64,000 bases of DNA from JAWLBY01 sp041687455 (GTDB lineage Bacteria; Pseudomonadota; Gammaproteobacteria; Xanthomonadales; Xanthomonadaceae): positions 1 through 64,000 of the forward strand of contig JAWLBY010000011.1 in NCBI GenBank assembly GCA_041687455.1, given 5' to 3'. Below the pieces are notes generated by a model, which saw only the letters and a list, made by a program, of their open reading frames with translations, had not been told where the DNA came from and did no database searches. The translations under genes were made by a program, and so were the position numbers. This document shows, piece after piece, positions 54,483 through 64,000 of the stretch. Within the stretch, counting starts at the first letter, position 1. The number at the start of each line of letters is the position of its first letter.

Positions 54483-54651
54483 ACCTGTCTCGCCGTCGTC
54501 GCGGCGACCGGACGCCGAACGACGCGCTGGCTCGACCGCCGCCCGCTCCGATTGAACTCGATGCTTGCGGCGGGTGTGCGACCGGCGCGCGGAGCGGCGA
54601 AAGCGCTGTGCTAGGCTCGCGCTCCCCGTTCACGGATCCGGAGCCGACCTC

Positions 54652-55548
54652 ATGCATCGTCTCGTCCTGCCTGCCGCCCTCTCGCTGGCGCTCGCCGCCT
54701 GCGGCCAGAACACCGCTCCCGTCGACGGCACCGACGCCGCCGTATCGAGCAGCGAAACCGTCGCCGCCGACGGCGCCGACAGCCGCAGCGCGACGGTCGA
54801 TACCGCACTGCAGGCGGCGATCGACGGCGACTGGCGCAGCGCCGACAACAAGGCCCGCGATCGCTTCCGCCATCCGGCGGAAACGCTGGCCTTCTTCGGC
54901 ATCCGCCCCGACATGCAGGTGGTCGAGATCACTCCGGGCGGTGGCTGGTACACCGAGATCCTGGCGCCGTACCTGCGCGACGCCGGCCAGTGGACCGGCG
55001 CGATCGTCGATCCGTCCGTGCTGCCGAGCGAGCGTGCCCGCGACTACTACGCGCGCAGCAACCAGGGCCTGCGCGACAAACTGGCCGCCGCGCCGCAGCA
55101 GTTCGAGCGCGGCGCACTGGTCGAATACGACCCGGCCGCGCCGAGCCTCGGCGAACCGGACTCGGCCGATGCCGTGGTCACCTTCCGCAACGTGCACAAC
55201 TGGATCGGTGACGGCAGCGCCGAGCACATGTTCGCCGCCTTCCATGCCGTGCTGAAGCCGGGTGGCGTGCTCGGCCTGGTCGAGCATCGCGCCGACCAGG
55301 ACGTGCCGGAAGGCGACCGCTCGGGTTACGTCAGCGAAGCGCAGGTGATCGCGATGGCCGAGAAGGCCGGCTTCGTGCTCGAGGAAAAGAGCGAGATCAA
55401 CGCCAATCCGGCCGACACCAAGGACCACCCGAACGGCGTCTGGACGCTGCCACCGGTGAACCGCCACGACGCCGCCGACGCCGACAAGTACGCCGCGATC
55501 GGAGAATCCGACCGGATGACGCTGCGCTTCCGCAAGCCGGCGCAGTAA
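54652..55548 (+). CDS. Lipoprotein-type class I SAM methyltransferase
   Basis: A 298-residue protein with a SAM-binding motif I (VVEITPGGGWYTEILAP), a motif II-like segment, and VVTFRNVHNWIGDGSAEHM plus HAVLKPGGVLGLVEHRADQ, all in the predicted methyltransferase pattern. The N-terminus (MHRLVLPAALSLALAAC) has a lipobox at Cys17. This would place a SAM-dependent fold outside the cytoplasm, where SAM is not known to be available. It may use a different substrate or be non-catalytic. The start at 54652 is set by the signal; an in-frame upstream ATG at 54565 has no signal features. Confidence 0.75.
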   Translation: MHRLVLPAALSLALAACGQNTAPVDGTDAAVSSSETVAADGADSRSATVDTALQAAIDGDWRSADNKARDRFRHPAETLAFFGIRPDMQVVEITPGGGWYTEILAPYLRDAGQWTGAIVDPSVLPSERARDYYARSNQGLRDKLAAAPQQFERGALVEYDPAAPSLGEPDSADAVVTFRNVHNWIGDGSAEHMFAAFHAVLKPGGVLGLVEHRADQDVPEGDRSGYVSEAQVIAMAEKAGFVLEEKSEINANPADTKDHPNGVWTLPPVNRHDAADADKYAAIGESDRMTLRFRKPAQ

Positions 55549-55566
55549 TCGACAACCCTGCTCAGC

Positions 55567-55611
55567 CGCGATCTCTTGCCTGGGTCGATCCCATGAAGCG
55601 AAAAGATCGCG
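55567..55611. terminator. Hairpin between convergent genes
   Basis: CGCGATCT (55567-55574) and AGATCGCG (55604-55611) pair perfectly around a 29-base loop, between the methyltransferase and the ABC gene, which converge. It resembles a fragment of the REP family, so termination is only one reading. Confidence 0.4.
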
Positions 55612-55635
55612 ACTGACGCAGCTCACACCGCAGGC

Positions 55636-57387
55636 TCATCCCGCCTCGCCGGTCTGCAACCGCCACAGCCCGGCGTAGGCGCCGCCACGCGCGAGCAATT
55701 GGTCGTGGCTGCCGGATTCGACGATCCGGCCGTGCTCCATCACATGGATCGTGTCGGCGTGGCGGATCGTCGACAGCCGGTGCGCGACGACCAGCGTGCT
55801 GCGTTCGCCGCGGCTGGCGTGCAGCGAATGCTGGATCGCCGCTTCGGTGTCGTTGTCGACCGCCGAGGTCGCCTCGTCGAGCAACAGGATCTGCGGCTCG
55901 CGGTACAGCGCGCGGGCCAGCGCAATCCGTTGCCGCTGGCCGCCGGACAGCTCGGCGCCGCGTTCGCCGACCGGCGTGTCGTAGCCGTCCGGCAGCGCGG
56001 CGATGAAGTGATGCGCTTCGGCGGCGCGCGCGGCGACTTCGACCCGCGCGCGGTCGGGGTGGCGTTCGCCGTAGCCGATGTTGTCGGCAATGCTGGCGTC
56101 AGTCAGGAACGGTTCCTGCGCGACGTAGCCGACCCGCGCCCGCAGCGAGCCGGGGTCGACGCTGGCCAGGTCGACGCCATCGAGCAGCACGCGGCCTCGG
56201 TCCGGCCGCACGAAGCCGAGCAGCAGTTTCAGCAGACTCGACTTGCCACCACCGGTCGCGCCGACCAGCGCCACGGTCTGGCCCGGTTCGACTGCCAGCG
56301 TCACGCCGCGCAGCGCCGGGCGAGCGTCGTAGGCCAGTTCGACCGCGTCGAATTCGATCCGCGCCCGCGCCGCGGCCGGCAGCGCTGCGGTCGGTCGCGG
56401 TGGCAGCGCTGCATCGAGCAGGTCCATCACGCGGTTCACCGACGCCATCGCCCGCTGGTACAGATCGGTCATGTCGGCCAGCCGGGTCAGCGGCCACAGC
56501 AACCGCTGGGTCAGGTAGACCAGTGCCGAGTAGCTGCCGACGCCGAGCTCGCCTTCGAGCGTCTTCCAGCCGCCGTACAGCAGCGTCGCGACGAAGCCGG
56601 CCAGGATCGCCATCCGGATCACCGGCGTGATCGCGGCCGAGAAGCGGATCGCTTCGGCGTTCTTGCGCCGGTACTCGTCGCTGGCGGCGCGGACGTGCTC
56701 GGCTTCGAATGCTTCGGCGGTGTAGGCCTGGATCGTCGCCATGCCGGCGAGGTTGTTGTTCAACCGGTTCGACACCATCGCCGCCGCCTCGCGGGCAGCG
56801 GCATAACGCGGTGCGAGTCGGCGCTGGAACCAGAACGCGCCGAACAGGATCAGCGGAATCGGCAGGAACGCGAGCACCGCGAGGTCGGCGGTCAGCAGGA
56901 AGAACACTGCGCCGACCAGCAGCGACGAGACGAACACCTGGATCAGGTCGTTGGCACCGGTGTGCATGAAGCGCTCGATCTGGTGCACGTCCTCGTTCAT
57001 GACCGCGAGCAGCCGGCCGCTGCGCTGGCGGGCGATGAAGTCCGGCGGCAGTTGCTGCAGGTGCGCGTAGGCGGCCTGCCGCAGGTCGTGCTGCAGATCC
57101 TGCGCGAGCCGCCGCCACTTCAGTGCATACAGGTATTCGAACAGCGATTCGAACACCCACACCGCGATCGTGATCAGCGTCAGCAGGATCAGTTGCTGCA
57201 GCGGATCGACGACGCCGGCACGGGCGAGGAAGCTGTCGCGCTGGTTGACGACGATGTCGACCGCGACACCGATAAGGATCTCGGGCAGCACATCGAACAC
57301 CTTGTTGGCGATCGAGTACATGCTGGCGAGCAGCGCGTCGCGGCGATACGGGCGGGCGTAGCCGAACAGGCGGCGGAGTGGGTGCAT
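55636..57387 (-). CDS. ABC exporter half-transporter (MsbA/MDR-like)
   Basis: Homodimeric ABC exporter of 583 residues: an N-terminal six-helix membrane domain (about 20-315) and an ATPase domain (about 345-583). Walker A is GATGGGKSS, the signature is LSGGQRQRIALARAL, Walker B is ILLLDEATSAVD, and the H-loop is VVAHRLS. The substrate is unknown (lipid, drug or peptide). The start at 57387 is the first Met after the heptamer array; upstream frames run through the repeat and the gap and are not coding. Convergent with the methyltransferase. Confidence 0.88.
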   Translation of the reverse strand: MHPLRRLFGYARPYRRDALLASMYSIANKVFDVLPEILIGVAVDIVVNQRDSFLARAGVVDPLQQLILLTLITIAVWVFESLFEYLYALKWRRLAQDLQHDLRQAAYAHLQQLPPDFIARQRSGRLLAVMNEDVHQIERFMHTGANDLIQVFVSSLLVGAVFFLLTADLAVLAFLPIPLILFGAFWFQRRLAPRYAAAREAAAMVSNRLNNNLAGMATIQAYTAEAFEAEHVRAASDEYRRKNAEAIRFSAAITPVIRMAILAGFVATLLYGGWKTLEGELGVGSYSALVYLTQRLLWPLTRLADMTDLYQRAMASVNRVMDLLDAALPPRPTAALPAAARARIEFDAVELAYDARPALRGVTLAVEPGQTVALVGATGGGKSSLLKLLLGFVRPDRGRVLLDGVDLASVDPGSLRARVGYVAQEPFLTDASIADNIGYGERHPDRARVEVAARAAEAHHFIAALPDGYDTPVGERGAELSGGQRQRIALARALYREPQILLLDEATSAVDNDTEAAIQHSLHASRGERSTLVVAHRLSTIRHADTIHVMEHGRIVESGSHDQLLARGGAYAGLWRLQTGEAG

Positions 57388-57400
57388 GGTGGGAAAGCCG

Positions 57401-57421
57401 GGAATTCGGGATTGGGGATTG
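57401..57421. repeat. Heptamer repeat remnant
   Basis: GAATTCGGGATTGGGGATTGG, three degenerate units, 14 bases upstream of the ABC gene start. Confidence 0.5.
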
Positions 57422-57520
57422 GTGCGGCGCTTTCGCGCTTGCGTCACTGCTTCAGCGACGAGCGCGCGACAATACCGCGTGGAGCGCCCGGAGCACACGC
57501 TGCCGCGGGTCTGCTCGCCC

Positions 57521-57625
57521 CGAGTTCCGAGTTCCGAGTTCCGAGTTCCGAGTTCCGAGTTCCGAGTTCCGAGTTCCGAGTTCCGAGTTCCGAGTTCCGA
57601 GTTCCGAGTTCCGAGTTCCGAGTTC
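57521..57625. repeat. GAGTTCC heptamer array at left edge of gap
   Basis: Fifteen tandem copies of the variant heptamer CGAGTTC up to the sequence gap, a perfect array. Confidence 0.95.
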
Positions 57626-57725
57626 NNNNNNNNNNNNNNNNNNNNNNNNNNNNNNNNNNNNNNNNNNNNNNNNNNNNNNNNNNNNNNNNNNNNNNNNNNN
57701 NNNNNNNNNNNNNNNNNNNNNNNNN
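57626..57725. other. Assembly gap (100 N)
   Basis: Exactly 100 undetermined bases, flanked by heptamer arrays on both sides. The repeat exceeded the read length, so the true length is unknown. Confidence 0.98.
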
Positions 57726-57783
57726 CGAGTCCCGAGTCCCGAGTCCCGAGTCCCACGTCACGAATCCCGAATCCCGAATCCCG
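57726..57783. repeat. Heptamer array at right edge of gap
   Basis: Four copies of CGAGTCC-type units (57726-57754) followed, after six bases, by three CGAATCC-type units ending 5 bases before the rluE start at 57789. Confidence 0.9.
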
Positions 57784-57788
57784 TTCAG

Positions 57789-58382
57789 ATGCTGATCGCC
57801 TTGAACAAACCCTATGGCGTGCTGTGTCAGTTCACCGATCGCAGCGAGCCGCCGCGGCCGACACTGGCCGGGTTCGGCTTGCCGGCCGAGGTCTACCCGG
57901 CCGGTCGGCTCGATTTCGATTCGGAGGGCCTGCTGCTGCTGACCGACGACGGCGGCCTCGCACACCGACTGACCGATCCGCGGCACAAGCAGGCGAAGAC
58001 CTATCTGGTGCAGTGCGAAGGCGCGCCAGGCGATTCACAGCTCGACGCATTGCGCCGTGGCGTGCTGCTGAACGACGGGCCGACGCTACCGGCCGAAGTC
58101 GACCCGATCGATGCGCCGGTCTGGCTGTGGCCGCGCGATCCGCCGGTCCGTTTCCGCAGGACGGTGCCGGATGCCTGGTTGCGGATGGTGCTCCGCGAGG
58201 GACGCAACCGGCAGGTGCGGCGGATGACTGCCGCGGTCGGGCTGCCGACCCTGCGGCTGGTGCGGGTCGCGATCGGCAATGTGCAGCTCGACGGGCTGCC
58301 GTCGGGTCAATGGCGGGTCGTCGACGATCGGCCGGCGGCGGTGCAGGTGCCGCGCGGCACCGCTCCGCGGCGGCGACGCTGA
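57789..58382 (+). CDS. rluE: 23S rRNA pseudouridine synthase, RluE/RsuA family
   Basis: Isomerises a uridine of rRNA to pseudouridine; RluE in E. coli modifies U2457 of 23S rRNA. The 197-residue protein lacks an S4 domain, as RluE does. It has the motif GRLDFDSEGLLLLTDDG with catalytic Asp42, and RMVLREGRNRQVRRMTAAVGLP. It starts 5 bases after a heptamer array. Convergent with ntrC; stands alone. The specific rRNA site is assumed from family resemblance. Confidence 0.85.
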   Translation: MLIALNKPYGVLCQFTDRSEPPRPTLAGFGLPAEVYPAGRLDFDSEGLLLLTDDGGLAHRLTDPRHKQAKTYLVQCEGAPGDSQLDALRRGVLLNDGPTLPAEVDPIDAPVWLWPRDPPVRFRRTVPDAWLRMVLREGRNRQVRRMTAAVGLPTLRLVRVAIGNVQLDGLPSGQWRVVDDRPAAVQVPRGTAPRRRR

Positions 58383-58536
58383 GCAGCAGCGGTCCACGCG
58401 CGTTTCGCTGTCCGGTTGAGCAGGCGGTCGCTCCCACAGGGGAGTCCCGCCACTTCCACGCCATTTCGGGGATCGACGCGCATGCGACGCGGCGGCGGGT
58501 CGAGCGCGAACGGTTCGATGCCGATCGATCGCTGGA
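58383..58536. other. Intergenic region between rluE and ntrC
   Basis: 154 bases between convergent genes. GGTCGCTCCCACAGGGGAG at 58423-58441 is a REP-like tail. No gene. Confidence 0.5.
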
Positions 58537-59949
<1,413 letters not shown>

Positions 59950-60040
59950 GGCAGTCGCTCGCGCGCGGTGCGGCGCTCCGGCGCGCAGACGCTACACGAT
60001 GCCGACCGCCGGCGGTATCGCCCGCCTCCCGACGCCGGGC

Positions 60041-61057
60041 TCACGACGCCTCACCGGGCAGCAGCAGCGTGAACACCGTATGCCCGGGGCGCGATCGATA
60101 ACCGAGCGAGCCGCCATGTTCGCGGGCGACCTGCTGCGCCAGCGCAAGGCCGAGTCCGCTGCCTTCGGCACGGCCGCTGACCAGCGGCAGGAAGATCCGT
60201 TCGGCGAGTGACTCCGGCACGCCGTGGCCGTCGTCGGCGATGTCGATCCGCAGCACCAGCCGGTGCGGCCGATCGCCGATCACGACGCCGTGCTCGGCGC
60301 GCGTGCGCAGCCGGACCTCGCTGGCATCGGCCTGCAGTGCGTTGCGGACCAGGTTCAGCAGCGCCTGGGTCAGCCGGTCCGGATCGGCGGCGGTGGTCGG
60401 CAGGCTCGGGTCGTAGTCGCGGACGATCCGTACCGCCCAGCCGGCCTCGGCCTCGGCCAGCAAGCGCACCCGTTCGAGCACTTCGTGGATGTTGGTCGGC
60501 ACCAGCGGTTGCGGCGGGGCCGGGTCGAGCAGGCGGTCGACCAGATGGCCGAGCCGTTCGGTCTCGGCGACGATCACGTCGAGATAGCGCCCGGCATCGG
60601 CGTCGACCAGGCGCCGACGCAGCAACTGCGCCGCACCGCGCAATCCGGCCAGTGGATTCTTGATTTCGTGCGCCAGCCCCTGCAGCGCCGCATGCAAGGC
60701 CGACGGCAGCAGCGTGGCCGGATCCTCGCCGGGAAATTCCTCGACCGGATGCAGCTCGAGCCAGACCGAAGCGGCGTCGGCACGCGCCAGCACGTGGGCG
60801 AAGCGCGGGTCGGCCTGGGTGTCGAACCGGACCCGATGCGCGCGGACCAGGCCAGCATCGAGCTGCGCACGCCGGCACAGCGTTTGCAGCGCCGGATCGC
60901 TGCCGGCCAGCAGCGCCAGCGGCTGGCCGAGCAGCCGCCGCTGGCCGAGCCCGAGCCAACTGCCGGCGGCCGGATTCGCATAGTCGATGCGGTCGTCGGC
61001 GGCGACCCGCAGCACCGGCGTGGCCAGCCGATCGAATGCGGGCAGCGCGTCGGTCAT
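60041..61057 (-). CDS. ntrB: Nitrogen regulation sensor kinase NtrB (GlnL)
   Basis: Soluble histidine kinase/phosphatase that controls NtrC under P-II regulation. It has 338 residues (E. coli 349). A PAS domain (about 8-115) precedes the H box GLAHEIKNPLAGLRGAAQLL with the phosphoacceptor His, the N box LLNLVRNALQAD, G1 DDGHGVPE and G2 GSGLGLALAQQV. The gene is 91 bases before ntrC on the same strand and is preceded by an EAL protein whose stop is 34 bases upstream. An NtrC-like palindrome lies directly at its start codon (61058-61074). Confidence 0.93.
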   Translation of the reverse strand: MTDALPAFDRLATPVLRVAADDRIDYANPAAGSWLGLGQRRLLGQPLALLAGSDPALQTLCRRAQLDAGLVRAHRVRFDTQADPRFAHVLARADAASVWLELHPVEEFPGEDPATLLPSALHAALQGLAHEIKNPLAGLRGAAQLLRRRLVDADAGRYLDVIVAETERLGHLVDRLLDPAPPQPLVPTNIHEVLERVRLLAEAEAGWAVRIVRDYDPSLPTTAADPDRLTQALLNLVRNALQADASEVRLRTRAEHGVVIGDRPHRLVLRIDIADDGHGVPESLAERIFLPLVSGRAEGSGLGLALAQQVAREHGGSLGYRSRPGHTVFTLLLPGEAS

Positions 61058-61074
61058 TGCACCATGTTAGTGCA
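61058..61074. promoter_or_regulatory. Candidate NtrC-binding site at the ntrB start
   Basis: TGCACCATGTTAGTGCA is a near-palindrome matching the NtrC consensus TGCACCA-N3-TGGTGCA with one mismatch. It occupies the bases immediately before the ntrB ATG, where the E. coli glnL promoter is repressed by NtrC at one site. No clear ribosome-binding sequence is visible for ntrB, so NtrC could also affect translation initiation through the DNA overlap only. Confidence 0.65.
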
Positions 61075-61091
61075 TGGCACCAGGGACCCGC

Positions 61092-63212
61092 TCAGGCAAC
61101 GTCAGGCTGTTGCGCGGTGCCGTGTCCGGCGTGTGGCTCGCCGAGGAAATCGAGCAGGCCGCGCCACGACAGCGGCCGGCTGATCAGGAAGCCCTGCAGG
61201 TACTCGCAGCCAAGCTCGGCCAGCAGTTGCCGCTGCGCGTCGCTCTCGATGCCCTCGGCGACCACCTCGAGCCCGAGCCCGTGGGCGAGGCCGACGATGC
61301 CACCGAGCATCTGCTCGCCCTGCCGGTGGTCGGCGTCGCGGATGAAGCTGCGGTCGATCTTGAGCCGGCCGACCGGCAGGTCGCGCAACCGGGCCAGCGA
61401 CGAGTGGCCGACGCCGAAATCGTCGATGGTCAGCACCAGGCCGAACGAGCGCAGCCGCAGCAGGCTTTCGAACACGGTCCGCTCGCCCTCGGCGATGGCC
61501 GCCTCGGTGATCTCGATCTCGAGCCGGGCCGGGTCGATCGTGGTGCCGGCGAGCAGGTCGTGGACGAAGTCCGGAAATTCCGGATCGGCCAGATTCAGCG
61601 GCGACACGTTGACCGCGATCCGCAGCCGCGGGAAGCCGGCCGCGTCGAGCCATTTGACGGTCGCGATCGCCTCGCGCAGCAGCCAGCGATCGAAGGCATG
61701 GATCTGTCCCGAGGTTTCGGCGATCAGCACGAACTGCTCGGGCGACACGTCGCCGATCGTCGGGCTGTACCAGCGGGCCAGCATCTCGACCGCGCCGATC
61801 CGGCCGCTGCGCAGGTCGAGCACCGGCTGGAACACCGCGGTCAGCTCGCTGTTGGCGAGCGCCTCGGCCAGTTCCGCCTCGATCCGGCTGCGCCGCTCGG
61901 TCTCCTCGCGATGGGCGGCCAGATAGACCTGGGCAGTGCCGGGCCGGCTGCGTTCCAGCGCGACCAGCGCGTTCGACAGCAGCCGGTCGAAATGCTCGCC
62001 CTGGCTTGGCCACAGGCTGATGCCGATCTGCGGCCGGACCCGGATCTGCACGCCCTCGTCGCGCAGCGGCGTTTCGAACAGCTCGATCGCGTCGCGCAGG
62101 CGGCTGGCGGCCTGTGCGGCATCGGCGACCCGCAGCACCAGCACGAAGCGCTCATCGCCGAGCACGCCGAGCAGCTCGTCCTCGCCGCGCAGGCCGCGCA
62201 GGCGCCACGCGGCGAGGCTGTAGATCTGGTCGCGTTCGGCGGCGCCGTGGCTGGCCAGCACGCGATCGAGGCCGGTCAGCTTGACCACCGCGACGGCGAG
62301 CCCGGCGCGCGCGAGCAGCGCCGCGCGCTGCAAGCGCAGGAACGATTCGCCGAGCACCTGTGCAGTCGGCAGGCCGGTGATCGGATCGGCCCGCAATTCA
62401 CGGCGCAGCCGGGCGCGGTAGTCGAGCAGGCTGCGGTCGCCGCGGCGTTCGAACAGCCGCACCAGCACGACCGCCAGCAGCACCGCCAGCCCGAGCAGCG
62501 GCAGCACCAGCTCGATCCAGCCGCGCTGGCCGCCGACGATGAAGTTCGGGACGTCGACGAGCCGGGCACCGGCCAGACCGGTCAGATGGGTGCCGAGCAC
62601 ACCGGCGGCGAAGACCAGCGCCGCCGGCAGCACCGCCGGTGCCGGTGCCTGCATCCGCAGCGGCCGCCCGAAGCGGGCCAGGTGCAGGCTCAGCGCCGCC
62701 GTCAGCAGCGCCGCCAGCCACGCAGCCGACCAGTACGCCGGATCCAACGCCAGCGCGATGCCGGGTGCGGCGTCGGCGAGGCTGATGAAGTTGCCGGCCG
62801 CGATCGCAACGGCGAGCAGCGCGGCTGCCAGCGACGCCGCCAGGCGCCGCTCCGGACCGTCGCCGGCGCTGACCAGCAATGCACCGAGCGCGGCAGCAAA
62901 ACCGGTCAGCAACGCCAGCAGCGCGGCGCCGAGATTCGGCAGCAGCGCCGGCTGCCGCGCCGCGGTGACGAGCCAGACCGGGCCGACCACGGCGACGGCC
63001 AGCAGCGCCGCGGCGAGCATCCGCCACAGCCAGCGCTGGCTGACCCGGGTCCGCGCGGCGCGCCCGCCAAGGCCGAATGCGGCATAGGTGGCGCCGGCCG
63101 AGAACAGCCACGCCAGCACGCCGAGCCACGGCGAACCGAGCCCGGGCAGCGGACTGCTGCCAAGCGTGTCGAACGCGAAATAGTCGGTCAGCGATGCGGC
63201 CACGGAGATCAC
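61092..63212 (-). CDS. Membrane GGDEF-EAL protein within the glnA-ntrBC cluster (probable c-di-GMP phosphodiesterase)
   Basis: Inner-membrane protein of 706 residues. About seven helices (residues 5-255) form a sensor with degenerate MHYT-like segments (GTHLTGLAG for MHYTGMAA). The GGDEF domain (about 275-425) is inactive: GDERF replaces GGDEF. The EAL domain (about 440-690) keeps catalytic residues: EML for EAL, the Asn in NVSP, Glu in EITE, DDFG, LKIDRSF and EGIE. It is therefore predicted to break down c-di-GMP. It lies between glnA (105 bases upstream) and ntrB (34 bases downstream), all on the minus strand. A link of nitrogen status to c-di-GMP is inferred. Confidence 0.85.
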   Translation of the reverse strand: MISVAASLTDYFAFDTLGSSPLPGLGSPWLGVLAWLFSAGATYAAFGLGGRAARTRVSQRWLWRMLAAALLAVAVVGPVWLVTAARQPALLPNLGAALLALLTGFAAALGALLVSAGDGPERRLAASLAAALLAVAIAAGNFISLADAAPGIALALDPAYWSAAWLAALLTAALSLHLARFGRPLRMQAPAPAVLPAALVFAAGVLGTHLTGLAGARLVDVPNFIVGGQRGWIELVLPLLGLAVLLAVVLVRLFERRGDRSLLDYRARLRRELRADPITGLPTAQVLGESFLRLQRAALLARAGLAVAVVKLTGLDRVLASHGAAERDQIYSLAAWRLRGLRGEDELLGVLGDERFVLVLRVADAAQAASRLRDAIELFETPLRDEGVQIRVRPQIGISLWPSQGEHFDRLLSNALVALERSRPGTAQVYLAAHREETERRSRIEAELAEALANSELTAVFQPVLDLRSGRIGAVEMLARWYSPTIGDVSPEQFVLIAETSGQIHAFDRWLLREAIATVKWLDAAGFPRLRIAVNVSPLNLADPEFPDFVHDLLAGTTIDPARLEIEITEAAIAEGERTVFESLLRLRSFGLVLTIDDFGVGHSSLARLRDLPVGRLKIDRSFIRDADHRQGEQMLGGIVGLAHGLGLEVVAEGIESDAQRQLLAELGCEYLQGFLISRPLSWRGLLDFLGEPHAGHGTAQQPDVA

Positions 63213-63316
63213 CTGTCCGCCGCCGGCATCGGCGGCGCGGCGGCGGTGGTGATCAGGCTAGCACGCCGTACACGGGTCGGACGCTGCACCGCAACGCGGC
63301 GCAGCGCGGACCGCCG

Positions 63317-64000
63317 TCACAGGCTGTAGTACATCTGGTACTCGAGCGGGTGGGTCGCCGCCCGGTAGCGGGTCACTTCCTGCATCTTCAGCGTGATGTA
63401 GCTGTCGATGAAGTCGTCGCTGAACACGCCGCCGGCCTTCAGGAAATCACGATCGCGGTCGAGCGCCTCGAGCGCGGCGTCGAGCGACGCGCAGACCGTC
63501 GGAATGCCCTTCTCCTCTTCCGGCGGCAGGTCGTACAGGTCCTTGTCCATCGGTGCACCCGGATCGATCTTGTTCAGGATGCCGTCGAGGCCGGCCATCA
63601 TCAGCGCGGCGAAGGTCAGGTAGCCGGAGTTCATCGGATCCGGGAAGCGGAACTCGATCCGCCGCGCCTTCGGATTGGTCACGAACGGAATCCGGCACGA
63701 CGCCGAACGGTTGCGCGCCGAATAGGCGAGCATCACCGGCGCCTCGAAGCCCGGCACCAGCCGCTTGTAGCTGTTGGTGGTCGAATTCGCGAACGCGTTG
63801 ATCGCGCGCGCGTGCTTGAACACGCCGCCGATGTACCACAGCGCCATCTGCGACAGGCCGCCGTAGCCGTCGCCGGAGAACAGGTTGGTGCCGTTCTTGG
63901 CCAACGACTGGTGCACGTGCATGCCCGAGCCGTTGTCACCGACGATCGGCTTCGGCATGAAGGTCGCGGTCTTGCCGTTGCGGTGCGCGACGTTCTTGAT
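63317..64000 (-). CDS. glnA: Glutamine synthetase, type I (C-terminal part)
   Basis: Ammonia-assimilating enzyme making glutamine from glutamate; dodecameric and cytoplasmic. The window holds the last 227 residues; the frame stays open to base 64000 (IKNVAHRNGKTATFMPKP), so the N-terminus is outside the window. Seen: GDNGSGMHVHQSL (glutamate and ATP site), NRSASCRIP, RRIEFRFPDP and the adenylylation Tyr in KDLYDLPPEE. It is the first gene visible of a glnA-EAL-ntrB-ntrC cluster. P-II control is expected through adenylylation. Confidence 0.95.
   Translation of the reverse strand: MKNVAHRNGKTATFMPKPIVGDNGSGMHVHQSLAKNGTNLFSGDGYGGLSQMALWYIGGVFKHARAINAFANSTTNSYKRLVPGFEAPVMLAYSARNRSASCRIPFVTNPKARRIEFRFPDPMNSGYLTFAALMMAGLDGILNKIDPGAPMDKDLYDLPPEEEKGIPTVCASLDAALEALDRDRDFLKAGGVFSDDFIDSYITLKMQEVTRYRAATHPLEYQMYYSL

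Noticed and set aside
57521..57783. CRISPR array
   Set aside because: Units are 7 bases with no spacers; this is simple tandem repetition.
55699..57795. 698-codon frame crossing the N gap
   Set aside because: Shadow of the ABC exporter extended through tandem repeat and undetermined bases.

Overview
This 64 kb window is a very GC-rich, gene-dense chromosomal segment with housekeeping genes of a gammaproteobacterium. Several traits point to the order Lysobacterales (Xanthomonadales): an OleA closely resembling the Xanthomonas enzyme, a degenerate ECF-sigma/DUF3106 pair, divergent phhA and Lrp genes, heptamer (GGGATTC) tandem arrays and REP-like palindromes (GGAGCGGCTTCAGCCGCGA type). The placement is inference. 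One run of exactly 100 N (57626-57725) inside a heptamer array shows this is a draft scaffold. I see no tRNA, rRNA, CRISPR, prophage or intact insertion sequence.

Layout. 0.1-7.4 kb: bioC, a GAF-GGDEF cyclase, pepN and a MotA-like/OmpA-like membrane pair. 7.5-10.8 kb (minus): rpiA, an EVE protein and priA; upstream of priA lie a 136-bp inverted-repeat element and a cluster of DnaA boxes. 11.4-14.4 kb: a truncated-looking, membrane-tethered sigma-like protein with a DUF3106 protein, then phhA and its divergent Lrp-type regulator. 14.6-23.8 kb: hrpB, a secreted protein, a cNMP-GGDEF cyclase, an SDR/SPW/VKOR fusion and an HWE kinase with a single-domain response regulator. 24.1-33 kb: a modular secreted nuclease, an EamA transporter, ubiJ-ubiB and a large secreted alpha/beta hydrolase. 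33.2-35.8 kb: oleA, yggL, oleB. 35.8-43.5 kb: nhaP2, mgtE, comM, ubiK, glnK, sulP. 43.5-47.8 kb (minus): the lower part of an operon running DUF1631, PilZ, ApbE, lipoprotein, SulP. 47.9-50 kb: btuB behind a cobalamin riboswitch. 50.2-58.4 kb: a TPR protein, a DUF4156 lipoprotein with hemW, an SDR/secreted pair, a lipoprotein methyltransferase, an ABC exporter and rluE. 58.5-64 kb (minus): glnA, an EAL protein, ntrB, ntrC.

Functional threads. (1) Nitrogen control: glnA, ntrB, ntrC and glnK, with a c-di-GMP phosphodiesterase candidate placed between glnA and ntrB and an NtrC-like site at the ntrB start. (2) c-di-GMP: two likely cyclases, one EAL protein with a degenerate GGDEF domain, one PilZ protein and a DUF1631 protein. 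(3) Ubiquinone accessory factors UbiJ, UbiB and UbiK. (4) Long-chain olefin or beta-lactone synthesis (oleA, oleB), with oleC and oleD not in this window. (5) Secreted proteins sharing an uncharacterised Trp/Gly-rich module.

The least-explained items are the tethered sigma-like protein, the SDR-SPW-VKOR fusion, the shared secreted module, the operon linking c-di-GMP to nitrogen genes, and the heptamer repeat that has become the N-terminal codons of ntrC.
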